Shown here piece after piece: positions 1 to 11,871 of a stretch of DNA of 64,000 nucleotides. The stretch is from JAMXLO01 sp963850535 (GTDB lineage Bacteria > Pseudomonadota > Alphaproteobacteria > Acetobacterales > Acetobacteraceae). The DNA lies in the NCBI GenBank assembly GCA_963850535.1, contig CAWKMC010000024.1, forward strand, positions 124,001 through 188,000, read 5' to 3'. The position numbers and the translations under genes were made by a program. Position 1 is the stretch's first letter, and every line of letters begins with the position of its first letter. The notes below the pieces were generated by a model, which saw only the letters and a list, made by a program, of their open reading frames with translations, was not told where the DNA came from and made no database searches.

Positions 1-896
1 CTCATGCGCCGGATCGTTCTGCGTCACGTCGCGGATCCCGCCGCGCAGCTCCTGTTGCTGCAAAAGGGCGATGTCGATATCGCGCGCGAACTCGGCTCCG
101 ATCAGCTCAAGACGATTGCCAACGACAAGGACCTGACCGTCGCTTCGGCGCCGCAGGGTACGTCGATGTATCTGGCAATGGACCAGGCCATGCCGGAATT
201 GCAGAAGCAACAGGTGCATCAGGCGATCAAGTGGGCGATCGATTATGATGCGATCGCCCGCAACATCACCCCGGGAACCTGGAGCGTCTCTCAGGCCTTC
301 CTGCCCGATGCATTGCCGGGCGCGCTGAAGCAAAATCCGTTCAGGAAGGACGTCACAAAGGCCAAGCAACTGTTGGCCGAAGCGGGGCATCCGGACGGGT
401 TCGCAGTGACCATGGATTATATCTCGGCGTCTCCGCATGCAGAGATCGCCCAGGCTCTTCAAGCGGATCTCGCCGCCATCGGCATCAAGGTGACCTTGCA
501 GCCAGGTGAACAGAAGCAGGTGATCACCAAGACCCGTGCCCGCCAGCACCAACTTGCTCTGCTCTACTGGGGTACCGACTACTTCGATCCCAACTCTAAT
601 TCGCAGGCCTGGTGCGAAAACCCCGATGACTCCGCCCAAAGCAAGCTGAAGATACTCGCCTGGCGCAGCCACTTCGCGGACAAGGAGCTCACCAGCCAAT
701 CGCAGGCCGCGGTGCACGAGCTCGATCCGGCAAAACGCATGGTGCTCTATCGCAGCCTACAGGAAGCCTTCATGGACCGCGCGCCATTCGCCATGCTGTT
801 GCAGCGCAATGCCGTCGCGGTACTCGGAAAGGGCGTGTCCGGCTTCAAGGTCGGCCCGATGCCGGACTACACCCGCTATACATCGATCGCCAAGGC

Positions 897-900
<4 letters not shown>
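1..900 (+). CDS. ABC transporter substrate-binding protein, family 5 (C-terminal part)
   Basis: This is the C-terminal 300 or so residues of a periplasmic peptide-binding protein of the DppA/OppA (SBP_bac_5) family; the reading frame is open to the window edge, so the N-terminus and signal peptide lie outside. Seen here are the family-typical late segments: the stretch with AIKWAIDYDAIARNI, the AGHPDGF turn, and YWGTDYFDPNSN near residue 190, which resembles the ligand-pocket region of dipeptide binders. It overlaps the following permease by 4 bp (ATGA-type overlap at 897-900), so the five ABC genes form one operon. The ligand is not readable from sequence; a short peptide or N-acyl amino acid is an inference from the convergent D-aminoacylase. 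Confidence 0.88.
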
Positions 901-1906
<1,006 letters not shown>

Positions 1907-1910
<4 letters not shown>

Positions 1911-2809
1911 TCGGCGTCATCTCCCGTGACTGGCTGCTGACCGAAACCCCCGCATCGCGCGTACAGGCGGCGTGGGTCCGACGTTATCGCGGCTGGCTGC
2001 AATTCCGCGCCAATGGCCTCGCGATGGCTGGCCTCGTGACCGTCGCGATCATGATTGTTGCCTCGCTCGCTGCACCATTGCTGGCCTGGCAGGACCCGAG
2101 TGCGCAGAACCTTGCCGGCCGTCTCGCGCCACCATCGCTCACTCACTGGTTCGGCACCGACGAACTGGGGCGCGATATCTACGCCCGTATCCTGTACGGC
2201 GGTCGCGTCACGCTGGGCATGGTGGTGTCGGTGGTGCTGCTGGTGGCCCCGATCGGATTGGCGGTGGGCAGCGTCGCCGGCTACCTGGGCGGCCTGGCCG
2301 ATCGCGTGCTGATGCGCGTGACCGACGTGTTTCTCGCCTTCCCGCGTCTTGTCCTCGCGCTTGCCTTTGTCGCGGCGCTGAAGCCTGGCATCAGCAGCGC
2401 CATCATCGCAATCGCTCTCACGGCATGGCCACCTTATGCTCGACTGGCACGCGCCGACACGCTCACCGTGCGCAACAGCGACTTCATCGCCGCAGTCCGA
2501 CTGACCGGCGCAAGCAGCTTCCGCATCATTCTGCGCCACATCATGCCGCTGTGCCTCTCCAGTGTGATCGTGCGCGTGACGTTGGACATGAGCGGCATCA
2601 TCCTGACTGCAGCCGCTCTAGGCTTCCTCGGCATGGGCGCGCAACCACCAATGCCCGAATGGGGAACTATGATCGCATCATCGCGTGCCTTCATTCTCGA
2701 TCAGTGGTGGGTTCCCACAATTCCAGGCATCGCCATTTTCATCGCATCCCTCGCATTCAATCTGCTGGGCGACGGCATGCGGGACGTGCTGGATCCGCGG
2801 CAGCGTTAG
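1907..2809 (+). CDS. ABC transporter permease, DppC/OppC type
   Basis: Second permease of the importer, about 300 residues from the ATG at 1907. That start is preferred because it gives the operon's 4-bp overlap with dppB and the N-terminus MIGVISRDWLL; the frame is open further upstream but that part lies inside dppB. It has the OppC N-terminal helix, the LTHWFGTDELGRDIYAR segment typical of DppC/OppC proteins and an EAA loop (AAVRLTGASSFRIILRHIM). The stop is followed with no gap by the ATG of the first ATPase at 2810. Confidence 0.92.
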
Positions 2810-3640
2810 ATGCTGGTTGAAATCCACAATCTACGTATCCAGTTCCCCACTACCACCGGCCTTTCCGAAGCCGTTCGTAATGTCTCGCTCACTCTCGGTC
2901 AGGAAAAACTTGGCATCGTCGGTGAGTCAGGCTCCGGCAAGTCGCTGACCGCACGCTCCATTCTGCGGCTGTTGCCATCCAATGCGGTCGCCACGGCCGA
3001 CAAACTGGAATTCGACGGCATCGACGTGCTGCGCGCAGACGAAAGGACGCTGCGTCGCATTCGTGGCGAGCGCGCTGGGCTGATCCTGCAGGACCCAAAG
3101 TTCTCGCTGAACCCGGTGATGACCGCGGGGGCGCAGATCGCCGAGGCTTGGCGCGTGCATCGCGGCGGCAGTCGCAAAGTGGCGGAACAGGCAGCGATCG
3201 ATTTGCTCGCACAGGTACAGATCCGCGATCCGCTGCGTGTCGCGCGCGCCTATCCGCATGAATTGTCTGGTGGCATGGGCCAGCGGGTGATGATTGCGAT
3301 GATGCTCGCGCCTGACCCAGAGCTGTTGATCGCCGACGAACCGACCAGCGCACTCGATGCCACCGTGCAGGCGGAAATTCTCCGTCTGATCGAGGATCTT
3401 GTCTCACGTCGCGGCATGGGACTGATCCTGATCAGCCACGACCTGCCGTTGGTCTCGCATTTCTGCGACCGTGTCATGGTGATGTATGCTGGCCGTGTGA
3501 TCGAGGAGCTGGCCGCCGCCGCGCTGACGCGCGCGCGCCATCCTTATACTCGCGGCCTGCTGGAGTGCCTGCCGGCACTCAGCCATCGACAGACGCGCCT
3601 TCCGGTGATGCAGCGTGATCCTTCATGGCTTGAGGAATGA
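2810..3640 (+). CDS. ABC transporter ATP-binding protein, DppD type
   Basis: Cytoplasmic ATPase of the importer, 276 residues. Walker A is GESGSGKS near residues 38-45, the signature is LSGGMGQRV, Walker B is LLIADEPTSALDAT, and the H-loop is LILISHDLPL. The C-terminus retains the MYAGRVIEE...HPYTRGLLECLP segment typical of DppD/OppD, but the protein stops soon after it and is shorter than the usual 320-330 residues; the extended C-terminal oligopeptide-transporter tail is largely missing. It abuts dppC and overlaps the next ATPase by 4 bp (3637-3640). Confidence 0.9.
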   Translation: MLVEIHNLRIQFPTTTGLSEAVRNVSLTLGQEKLGIVGESGSGKSLTARSILRLLPSNAVATADKLEFDGIDVLRADERTLRRIRGERAGLILQDPKFSLNPVMTAGAQIAEAWRVHRGGSRKVAEQAAIDLLAQVQIRDPLRVARAYPHELSGGMGQRVMIAMMLAPDPELLIADEPTSALDATVQAEILRLIEDLVSRRGMGLILISHDLPLVSHFCDRVMVMYAGRVIEELAAAALTRARHPYTRGLLECLPALSHRQTRLPVMQRDPSWLEE

Positions 3641-4405
3641 TAGAGGTCGATGCGCTCTCGGTCCGCTTCGGTCGCATCGAGGCGGTGAAGTCAGTTTCGT
3701 TCCGCGTGGCACGCGGCGAAAGCTTTGGACTGGTTGGGGAGTCCGGCTCGGGCAAGTCTACTGTCCTGCGCGCATTGTCAGGACTCAACCCGGTCTGGAC
3801 TGGCCGCATGTCCATCGATGGCGAAAGCCTCACGCCGCATCGTTCGAAGGCGTTTCATCAGCGTGTGCAGATGGTATTCCAAGACCCGTACGGATCGCTG
3901 CATCCGCGCCAGACGGTCGATCGGCTGCTATCCGAGCCGCTGCTGGTGCATCGCATGGACAACATCGAGCGACGCATCATGCGTGCGCTGAACGAAGTCG
4001 CGCTGCCAGCCTCGGTGCGTTTTCGCTATCCGCACCAGCTTTCGGGGGGGCAGCGCCAGCGGGTGGCTATTGCGCGCGCTTTGATGCCGGAGCCGCACGT
4101 GCTGCTGCTCGACGAACCAACCAGCGCACTCGACGTGTCGGTGCAAGCCGAAGGTACTGAACCTGCTTGCGGACCTGCAACAGGCCCGCCGTCTCAGCTA
4201 CGTTCTGGTCAGCCATAATCTGGCAGTGGTCGCACATGTTTGCGGCCGCATCGGCGTGATGCAGGGTGGTGAACTGGTGGAGCTGCTGACGGCCGACGAT
4301 CTGCGTGCCGGCCGAACGCGTCATCCGCACACGGCATCGTTACGGGAACTCAGTATCGAGCTCGAAGAGCCCGAGACCACTCCGACCGCGCCCCGTAGTT
4401 CCTGA
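3637..4405 (+). pseudogene. ABC transporter ATP-binding protein, DppF type, single frameshift
   Basis: Second ATPase of the importer. The frame starting at 3637 carries Walker A (GESGSGKS), signature LSGGQRQRV and Walker B (LLLDEPTSALDVS), then runs off into an unrelated tail ending at 4218. From about 4153 the next frame restores the family sequence (VLNLLADLQQARRLSYVLVS, the H-loop HNLAVVAH, MQGGELVE) and ends with TGA at 4403-4405. One extra base near 4150 explains this. There is no homopolymer at the break. Either the importer has lost one ATPase or this is an assembly error; the loss falls exactly before the H-loop, so the short product would be inactive. Confidence 0.85.
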
Positions 4406-4431
4406 TGTTGCGGCAAGTCATCCGGAAGTCT

Positions 4432-4461
4432 CTCGCGAGGCGGCTTGGCCGCTCTCGCGAG
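4432..4461. terminator. Hairpin between convergent genes
   Basis: An inverted repeat sits between the stop of dppF and the stop of the D-aminoacylase gene. The arms CTCGCGAG-GCGGC and GCCGC-t-CTCGCGAG give a 13-bp stem with one bulged base and loop TTG. There is no clear T-run on either side. Position and symmetry suggest a bidirectional terminator; that role is inferred. Confidence 0.55.
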
Positions 4462-4475
4462 GGGCCTGATTACAG

Positions 4476-6236
4476 CTACGCGTGTGCTGCCTGATACAGC
4501 GGGCCACGAACGATCTGGCCCGGCAACGCATCGGTCAACTCGCCCTTGTCCAACAGCACGGTGCCGTTGACCACGACATAGTCGATCCCCACCGCGTCGC
4601 GCTTCACCCGCGTGCCACCAGCGGGCAGATCGTTCACCGGCTCGCGCGGTTTCGACGCGATCGTGTCAGGATCGAACACGACGAGATCGGCGATCTTGCC
4701 GGCCGCGACGAAGCCGCGGTCGTGCATGTCGTGCATCAGCGCCGTCCGTCCGGTGAGCCGATGTACCGCCTCCTCCAGGGTCATCACCTGCTGCTTGCGC
4801 ACCCAGTGCTCTAGCAGATGCGTGCTGTACTCATGCCGATCGGCTGAGTGTGGGCGCGCACCGCCGTCGCTTGTACCGATCACCGTGTAGGGCGAACCGA
4901 GGATCTGCTTCTGCGCCGCCGGATCGGTATTGCGATCGACGCCAATGAAGAAGGTCTGCAACTCCTCATCCAGCGACAGGTCGAGGAACGCATCCATCAC
5001 GCTCTTGCCCTGGGCTTCGGCGATCTGCATCACGCTCTTGCCCTCAAGCCCGCGGTTGCGCGCGTGGTGCGTCATGAACACCTGCACCAGGTCCCAACGC
5101 CGGTTGAAGAAACCACGCGCGCGGCCTCGACGATCGGTACCCGGCCGCTCTTGCGCGACAGTGCCTTCCACCGCCTCGGCGCTGAGCAACCTGCGGGTTT
5201 CCGAATCCCGGAAGGCCTGCATGCGCTGCGCGTAGGGCAGGGCCATCACCTTGTCCCAGGTCGGCATGCCGGCAAACAGGCTGTTCGGATTTGTCAGGTC
5301 CTCGTCCTGCGGCACATCGAGCCCGAGGCGCAGATCGAAGATCGGCCCAGCAACGACCGAGATGCACGAGCCGTAGCAGCGCGCGCCGGAATGGAAAGCA
5401 TCCTCCAGCCAGCGCAGATGTTCCTGCCACTCATCAGGCCGCTCGATCGGCTGGGTCACCAGGTTGTAGATACTCGGGCGGCCGGTGTGCGCCGATAGTT
5501 CGCGCGCGATCTGACGCGTCGCCTTGGTGCCACCGGGCGCGCCGCCGGAGACCTGCATGACGCCGGTGCCCAGTTCACCCAGCACGCCGGCGAGTGCGAG
5601 GCGTTCCGCGTCGGTCGCCGCGCCGGCCGGATCGCCCCGGCCTTGCGGCGAGGTGGAAAAGCCTAGCGCGCCGGCCTGCATGCCTTCACGCAACAGCCGC
5701 TGCATAGCCGCGAGTTCGTCCGCGGTGGCCTCGGCTTTTTCCGACGCCGCTTCGCCCATCACATAGCGGCGGATGCCGGAATGACCGACCAGCGTGCCGA
5801 CGTTGCAGCCGCGACGCTTGCCGAGTGCGTCCATGTATTCGGCGACCGATTCCCAGGTGAAATTGACGCCCTCGCGCAGCACGTTCATCGGAATGGCCTC
5901 GGCTTCCGAGAAGAATTCGAGATACCAGTCGTGGTCGTTAGGTCGCGCCGGCGCTATCACCTGACCGCATTGGCCTACAAGGATCGTCGTATGGCCGTTC
6001 TGTACCGACGATCCGCAATACGGATCCCAAAGCGCCTGCGGATCGAAATGCGTGTGATGATCGATAAATCCAGGAGCGACGACGCGGCCACCGGCATCAA
6101 TGGTGCGTTTGGCAGTGGCGCTGGTCTTGCCGACGCCGGCAATTTTTCCCTGATGCACCGCCACATCGGCGTGGAATGACGGTTCGCCAGAACCGTCGAC
6201 GATACGCGCGTTCTTGATTAGCAGATCGTATGGCAT
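4476..6236 (-). CDS. D-aminoacylase / N-acyl-D-amino-acid deacylase family amidohydrolase
   Basis: A 586-residue amidohydrolase-superfamily enzyme, expected to cleave the N-acyl group from D-amino acids (or a related amide) in the cytosol. It opens MPYDLLIKNARIVDGSG, has the metal-binding HHTHFDPQ near residue 60, the QCG loop after it, and the C-terminal SADRHEYSTHLLEHWVRKQ and GKIADLVVFDP segments that mark the N-acyl-D-amino-acid deacylase subgroup. The frame is intact. It is convergent with the peptide-type ABC operon and divergent from the NHL/Rieske pair, suggesting import of an N-acylated or D-residue-containing compound followed by hydrolysis. The exact substrate cannot be told; dihydropyrimidinase-like or prolidase-like relatives are less likely given the length. 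Confidence 0.88.
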   Translation of the reverse strand: MPYDLLIKNARIVDGSGEPSFHADVAVHQGKIAGVGKTSATAKRTIDAGGRVVAPGFIDHHTHFDPQALWDPYCGSSVQNGHTTILVGQCGQVIAPARPNDHDWYLEFFSEAEAIPMNVLREGVNFTWESVAEYMDALGKRRGCNVGTLVGHSGIRRYVMGEAASEKAEATADELAAMQRLLREGMQAGALGFSTSPQGRGDPAGAATDAERLALAGVLGELGTGVMQVSGGAPGGTKATRQIARELSAHTGRPSIYNLVTQPIERPDEWQEHLRWLEDAFHSGARCYGSCISVVAGPIFDLRLGLDVPQDEDLTNPNSLFAGMPTWDKVMALPYAQRMQAFRDSETRRLLSAEAVEGTVAQERPGTDRRGRARGFFNRRWDLVQVFMTHHARNRGLEGKSVMQIAEAQGKSVMDAFLDLSLDEELQTFFIGVDRNTDPAAQKQILGSPYTVIGTSDGGARPHSADRHEYSTHLLEHWVRKQQVMTLEEAVHRLTGRTALMHDMHDRGFVAAGKIADLVVFDPDTIASKPREPVNDLPAGGTRVKRDAVGIDYVVVNGTVLLDKGELTDALPGQIVRGPLYQAAHA

Positions 6237-6500
6237 GGCTCGTCCTCCTCATCGGTCAATGCTTTGTCGAATGAGGACGGCGACCAGCCGACTACGAACG
6301 AACCGGCTGACCGCCAGCTCCTTTTCGCATCTTTGCGCGCGAGGCTAGGGCAATGCGACGAGGGCAGCAATATGCGAGCGGTCCTTAAGCGAGCAGGGGT
6401 CATGCGCGGATTGCCGGCAACACGCACGTCGACGACTGCTGGTCCTCCTCGCGCCCCTGATGTTAGGCTGCGCGCAATCATCGGAAGCGAGGATGCGGCA
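6237..6500. promoter_or_regulatory. Divergent intergenic region
   Basis: About 260 bp between the start of the D-aminoacylase gene (minus) and the NHL-repeat gene (plus). It must hold both promoters. I see no convincing operator palindrome or riboswitch. Open frames through it lack a plausible ribosome-binding site and are treated as chance. Confidence 0.4.
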
Positions 6501-7459
6501 ATGTCCATCATCGTCGGCTCAGGCGAGCACCGCTACGAAGTCATCGAGAACTGGGGCAGGCTCCCTCCGGGTTGGCGCTATGGCGAGGTCGCCGCGGTTG
6601 GCGTTGACAGCAAAGACAACGTCTACGTCTTCGCGCGCAGCGAACATCCGATGATGATATTCGACCGCAAGGGCAATTTTTTGCGCTCCTGGGGCGAGGG
6701 CTTGTTCAAGTCCGTCCGCACGGTGTGCATCTGGCGCCGGACGATACGATCTACTGCACCGACGACGGCGACCATACCATGCGACGGCTGACACTCGACG
6801 GGAAGCTGTTGCTGGAGATCGGTGTACCCGGCGAGCCGGCGCCACTCTACGGCGGCGATCCGTTCAACCGCTGCACCCACACCGCGCTATCACCGGAGGG
6901 CGACATCTATGTCGCCGACGGCTACGGTAACGCGCGCGTGCACAAGTATTCGCCGAACGGCAAGTTGCAGTTCTCCTGGGGCGAGCCGGGTACCGATCCT
7001 GGTGCCTTCAACATCGTGCACAATATCTGTTGCGACGAGGACGGCTGGGTCTATGTGGCGGACCGCGAGAACCATCGCGTGCAGGTGTTTGACGGCAAAG
7101 GTCGCTACGAGACGCAGTGGAACAACATGCACCGGCCGTGTGGACTCTGCATGACACAGGGAAGGAATCCGATCGCCTATATCGGCGAGAGCGGTCCGGG
7201 AATGGCAGTCAATGCCAAGTCTCCAGGCATCGGCCCTCGCGTCAGCATCTGGACACATGAGGGGAAGCGGATCGCACGCCTGGGTGACGCGACAAGCGAA
7301 AGAGCCAGCCAGTTCATTGCCCCGCACGGCGTGGCGGTCGACTCGCGCGGCAACATTTACGTGGGCGAGGTATCGCGCACTGCGATGCGCAACCGCGGCA
7401 CACCGATTGCGGCGGAAGAGGACATCCGCTGCATGCAGAAGCTGGTGAAGCTCGCCTGA
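6501..7459 (+). pseudogene. NHL-repeat beta-propeller protein, single frameshift
   Basis: A six-bladed NHL-type propeller related to peptidylglycine alpha-hydroxylating lyase-like proteins. The ATG at 6501 is chosen because GCGAGG lies about 8-10 bases upstream and the product begins MSIIVGSGEHRYEVIENW, the usual N-terminus of this group. Blades are visible as repeated DSKDNVYVFARSEHP, SPEGDIYVADGYGNARVHK, DEDGWVYVADRENHRVQVF and DSRGNIYVGEVS. At about 6715 one base is missing, so the frame changes between FKS and PHGVHLAPDD. The stop at 7457-7459 overlaps the start of the Rieske gene, so the two were co-translated. Its reaction is not known; it may bind or process the same substrate as the oxygenase. 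Confidence 0.8.
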
Positions 7460-8716
7460 TGCTCAGCGAAGAGCGCAACCGGCTGCTGTGCGAGGTCGGG
7501 CCCGGCACCAAGATGGGCGCATTGATGCGTCGCTATTGGCAGCCGATCGCCGCAGTCTCCGAACTGGACGATACGCCGACGAAGCCAGTACCGACTGCTT
7601 GGCGAAGACCTTGTGCTGTATAAGGATCTATCTGGCCACTACGGCCTGCTGGAACGGCATTGCCCGCATCGCAGTGCTGATCTCAGCTACGGCATCGTCG
7701 AGTCGTGTGGGCTGCGTTGCAACTATCACGGCTGGATGTTTGACGAGACAGGCGCCTGCCGCGAACAGCCATATGAGGATGTGGCTGCGCCCGAGATCCG
7801 GTTCCGCGACCAGATCCGCATCAAGGCGTACCGTGTTGAGGCGAAGGCCGGGTTGCTGTGGGCCTATCTCGGGCCGGATCCCGCGCCGCTGGTGCCGAAT
7901 TGGGAGCCATTCACCTGGGGCAACGGCTTCGTGCAGATCGTCTTCGCGACCGTGCCGTGCAACTGGTTCCAGTGCCAGGAGAACTCGATCGACCCGGTGC
8001 ATTTCGAATGGATGCACGACAACTGGGGCGCGCGGCTGAAGGGACGCAACGACTATTCGCCGCGCCACCTCAAGCTTGGGTTCGACGAATTCGAGTACGG
8101 GCTCGTGTATCGGCGCGTGCGCGAGGATTCCGACGAGAGCAGCGAGCTTTGGACCGTTGGGCGGGTCTGCCTGTGGCCGAACGCGCTGTTCACCGGCAAT
8201 CACTTCGAATGGCGCGTGCCGATCGACGACACCAATACGCTGAGCGTCGGCTGGTTCTTCACCCGCGTGCCGAAAGAGCGCGAACCTTACGTGCAGAGCA
8301 GCATCCCGTATTGGTATTCGCCGATCGTCGATGAGAGGTCCGGGCGTTGGATCACCAGCCACGTCATGAATCAGGATTTCGTCGGCTGGGTCGGTCAAGG
8401 TGCGGTCACCGACCGAAAGCGCGAACATCTCGGGCGCAGCGATCGCGGCATCATCATGATGCGGCAGCGCTTCTTTCAGGACCTCGAGACGGTCGCTTCT
8501 GGCGAAGAGCCGAAGGCAGTCGTGCGCGATTCGGAACTGAACCGCTGCATCAAGCTGCCGATTATTAGCCGGCGGCATTTCATCGACGGCCTCACGCGTG
8601 AGCAGATCGGGCACCAGCGCCCCGGCATCGCACCGCGCCGCGAGTTTCCATTCCTTGTCGGCCAGCCTGATTCGGTGCGGCGCGCCTATGACGACGCAAT
8701 GGGGTTTGGCGACTGA
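7459..8716 (+). pseudogene. Rieske [2Fe-2S] ring-hydroxylating oxygenase alpha-type subunit, single frameshift
   Basis: Phthalate-dioxygenase-like terminal oxygenase. The ATG at 7459 shares the TGATG overlap with the NHL gene. The N-terminal piece (MRRYWQPIAAVSEL) and the rest (LLGEDLVLYKDLSGHYGL) are in different frames; one extra base near 7590 separates them. The Rieske cluster ligands are intact: CPHR and CNYHGW, spaced as usual. The mononuclear iron site is the segment NWFQCQENSIDPVHFEWMHD with the expected D, H, H arrangement. About 418 residues if repaired. With the D-aminoacylase and importer it suggests oxidative attack on an imported amide or aromatic compound; the substrate is unknown and no reductase gene is nearby. 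Confidence 0.84.
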
Positions 8717-8719
8717 AGG

Positions 8720-9706
8720 TCAATCGACCGGCCGAAATTCCAGGATGGCCGCGTCCGATCCGAGTCCGAAGAAGCCAGCGCGCGCTGCAACGTACAACCG
8801 GTCCAGCACAGGGACGAACAGCGAGGTGCGCGCACCCGATGCCGTCTTGATCGAACCGATGTGTCGATACCCAGCTCCATCCTGTTGCCAAACGTCGACG
8901 CTTCCTTGGCCACAGCTGACGTAGAGACGGCGCCTTCTGTTGTCGAAGAATACATCGTCAGCGTCGCTGCAGCTCACCAGATTGCTGGTCGGCTTTCCGT
9001 TGTGCGCATCGAGTACCACAAGCCGCGGCGGGCTCCGAAATACCGAGGCGACGGTGCTGCCCGCCTCATCGAGCGCGAGGGGAAAGTTGGCGGTCAGGTC
9101 CGGCACTCGCCACGTCGCCGTCTGCCGGGCTGCATTCAAGTCAACGACAGCAATCTGCCGCGCGTCTGGCACGTTCACATATGCGTGGTGACTGACCGCA
9201 TCGATCTGGAAGCTCTCCGGATGCGCCGTCAATCGGATGCGGGTGCGAACAGCGCCACTTGCTGGATCGATCACGGCCAGCCCGCCGCTCCCATAACCCA
9301 CGACGAAATCGCCACTCGCCGGATCGAGCCTGACGTTGTCGGCATCGTCTCCCAGAGCCACCACGCCGGCGGCCGACAGATCGGCACCGTGGAACAGACG
9401 CACCGATCCATCTCCGGCGCTTGCAATCGCCAGGATATCGCGAGCGGGCGCATAACCCACTCCCTGCGGCTCCTTAAGTCCGTCAATCCGCCGGACGACC
9501 TGTCCCGCCTCCAGGTCGATCGCATCCATCGTCCCGTTGCCCAATTCGGCAACGAACAGACGTTTGCGCCCGGCATCAATTGCCATATGATCGATGCGTC
9601 CCGAGACCCCGTTCAAGGCAATTGTTCGCTGCAGCACGAGAGGCTCGGCGCTCACGACGCCCCCCGACAGGTCCAATAGCAGCAGCATCAAGATCAGTAG
9701 CCGCAT
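8720..9706 (-). CDS. Secreted YVTN/NHL-like beta-propeller protein
   Basis: 328 residues from the ATG at 9704-9706, chosen because it gives a clean signal peptide (MRLLILMLLLLDLSGGVVSA then EP). The mature part shows repeated blade strands such as GRKRLFVAELGNGTMDAID, GDGSVRLFHG, SGDFVVGYGSGGLAVIDP and HAYVNVPDARQIAVVDL, as in YncE/YVTN propellers found in the periplasm. No catalytic residue can be assigned. Its stop is 3 bp from that of the convergent Rieske gene. The frame is open upstream through the next gene's region, but that extension lacks family similarity. Confidence 0.8.
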   Translation of the reverse strand: MRLLILMLLLLDLSGGVVSAEPLVLQRTIALNGVSGRIDHMAIDAGRKRLFVAELGNGTMDAIDLEAGQVVRRIDGLKEPQGVGYAPARDILAIASAGDGSVRLFHGADLSAAGVVALGDDADNVRLDPASGDFVVGYGSGGLAVIDPASGAVRTRIRLTAHPESFQIDAVSHHAYVNVPDARQIAVVDLNAARQTATWRVPDLTANFPLALDEAGSTVASVFRSPPRLVVLDAHNGKPTSNLVSCSDADDVFFDNRRRRLYVSCGQGSVDVWQQDGAGYRHIGSIKTASGARTSLFVPVLDRLYVAARAGFFGLGSDAAILEFRPVD

Positions 9707-9713
9707 GTCGCTG

Positions 9714-10172
9714 TCATTGGCTGGTTTCAGGCTGGGAATGCAGCCCCAGGGCGGAGTAGGCGCGGGCACTGGGTGGCCAGACGGTGATGATCTTGCCGCG
9801 CCACGCGAAAGCCAGCCCGATAAGCAAAATGAACACGACGATGCTACCCGCCCACGCCAGACGCAACGCGAACGATGGTCGGGGGGAGGCAGGATGCGCA
9901 GCGAGCCGGTCCATCGCCGATCGTCGCACCGCGCCAATCGCGAGGGGCTCTGCCGGTTCTGATTCCACAATTGGAAGCGGCGGTGGCTGCACCTCGGCCT
10001 CCATGGCTGGAGTTGGAGGAAGTGGCTCGGGCTCAGGCAGCTCGGGCGGCTCTGCCAGCGCCACCGGCGTCCACTCGCCGTTACATCGCGCACATCGGAC
10101 GAGGCGCCCGGCCGTCATCAGCTGATCGGGAACTTCATAGCTTGCCGAGCAGGTCGGGCAGACGATGTGCAT
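9714..10172 (-). CDS. MJ0042-type zinc-ribbon, single-TM protein
   Basis: 152 residues starting MHIVCPTCSASYEV at 10172. CPTC and CARC form the zinc ribbon in the first 33 residues (MJ0042 family); a Pro/Glu-rich linker follows, then one transmembrane helix (about residues 112-132, WAGSIVVFILLIGLAFAW). Proteins of this build are commonly found next to ftsE in Rhodospirillales, and here it diverges from ftsE with 74 bp between starts. The function is unknown; an envelope- or division-linked sensor is a guess. A start 21 codons upstream would add a Cys/Arg-rich tail unlike the family. Confidence 0.8.
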   Translation of the reverse strand: MHIVCPTCSASYEVPDQLMTAGRLVRCARCNGEWTPVALAEPPELPEPEPLPPTPAMEAEVQPPPLPIVESEPAEPLAIGAVRRSAMDRLAAHPASPRPSFALRLAWAGSIVVFILLIGLAFAWRGKIITVWPPSARAYSALGLHSQPETSQ

Positions 10173-10246
10173 GCGTGCAGATGGTGGCCGCGCAACAGTT
10201 TCGAAGCAATGGCGGCGCGTCCTACAGAATGGCAATAAGGATGCTG

Positions 10247-10932
<686 letters not shown>

Positions 10933-10936
<4 letters not shown>

Positions 10937-11871
10937 CGTCGCTGCGCACCCGGCGTTCGCTGCGGCCGGCCGGTTTCGACGAACTAGGCCTGCGCCGGGC
11001 GATCTCGGATCGCATGCTGCCGTTCCTGGTGGGTGCGATGGCAGTCCTGGCGGCGCTCGCCATCGCCGGCTGGGCCGGTGCAGCATCGTTGGCGCATCAT
11101 TGGCAGCAGGGGGCAGGGTCGGCGCTGACCGTTCAGGTGCCGAAGCCGCGCGAGTTGGCGGCGCAAGGTGGCGGGGTGCGCCAGGATCGCGTACTGGCAC
11201 TATTGCTGGCCACTCCCGGAGTCGCCTCGGCGCGCCCGCTCAGTGATGAGGAACTTGGCGACCTATTGCGTCCTTGGCTTGGCAGTGGTGCCGAAAGGCT
11301 GGCGATACCGTTGCCTGCAGTGATCGCGGTGCGATTGAATGACAGTTCGCTGGAGACTGAGCGGTTGGCGCTCCGGCTCAACGAGATTGCTCCGGGCACG
11401 CTGGTTGAAAGCCACGGCGTCTGGATTGGGCGGTTGACCGTGCTGGCCCGTAGCCTTCAGGCCTGTGCCGGGCTGGCGCTTGTGCTGGTGGCGTCGGTGG
11501 CCGCAGCAGTCATTGCCGTCGCAACGCGAGCAGGCCTTTCAGCCCGCCGTGAAGCGATCGAGATTGTCCATGGGCTTGGCGCGACGGATGGCTACATCGC
11601 AGCCCGTTTCGCCGGCAGAGCCACTCTGCTCGCAGCGACGGGGGGGACTATCGGCGCCGTGCTCGCTTTGCCCATGCTGATTGGACTGGCAAACCTTGCA
11701 GCACCGTTCGCGGGGACTGCCGCTCATAAATCGCCGTCACCAACGGATATAGTGGCGGCCTTGCCGGCGGCCTTGTGGCTGATAATCCCTGGCCTCCCTG
11801 CGGCAGCGGCGGCGATCGGCTTTCTGACTGCTCAGGGGACCGTGCGACGTTGGCTGCGACGTCTGCCATGA
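10933..11871 (+). CDS. ftsX: Cell division protein FtsX
   Basis: Membrane partner of FtsE, 312 residues from a GTG at 10933 that overlaps the ftsE stop. A cytoplasmic N-terminus leads into TM1 (about residues 30-50), a periplasmic loop of some 120 residues, then three C-terminal TM helices with the ARREAIEIVHGLGATDGYIA segment typical of FtsX permeases. Length and topology match the family. Its stop overlaps the next ATG (11868). Confidence 0.9.

Noticed and set aside
7628..8614. 328-residue minus-strand frame opposite the Rieske oxygenase
   Set aside because: Arg/His/Pro-rich shadow of a real gene; no motif, and the plus strand carries both iron sites.
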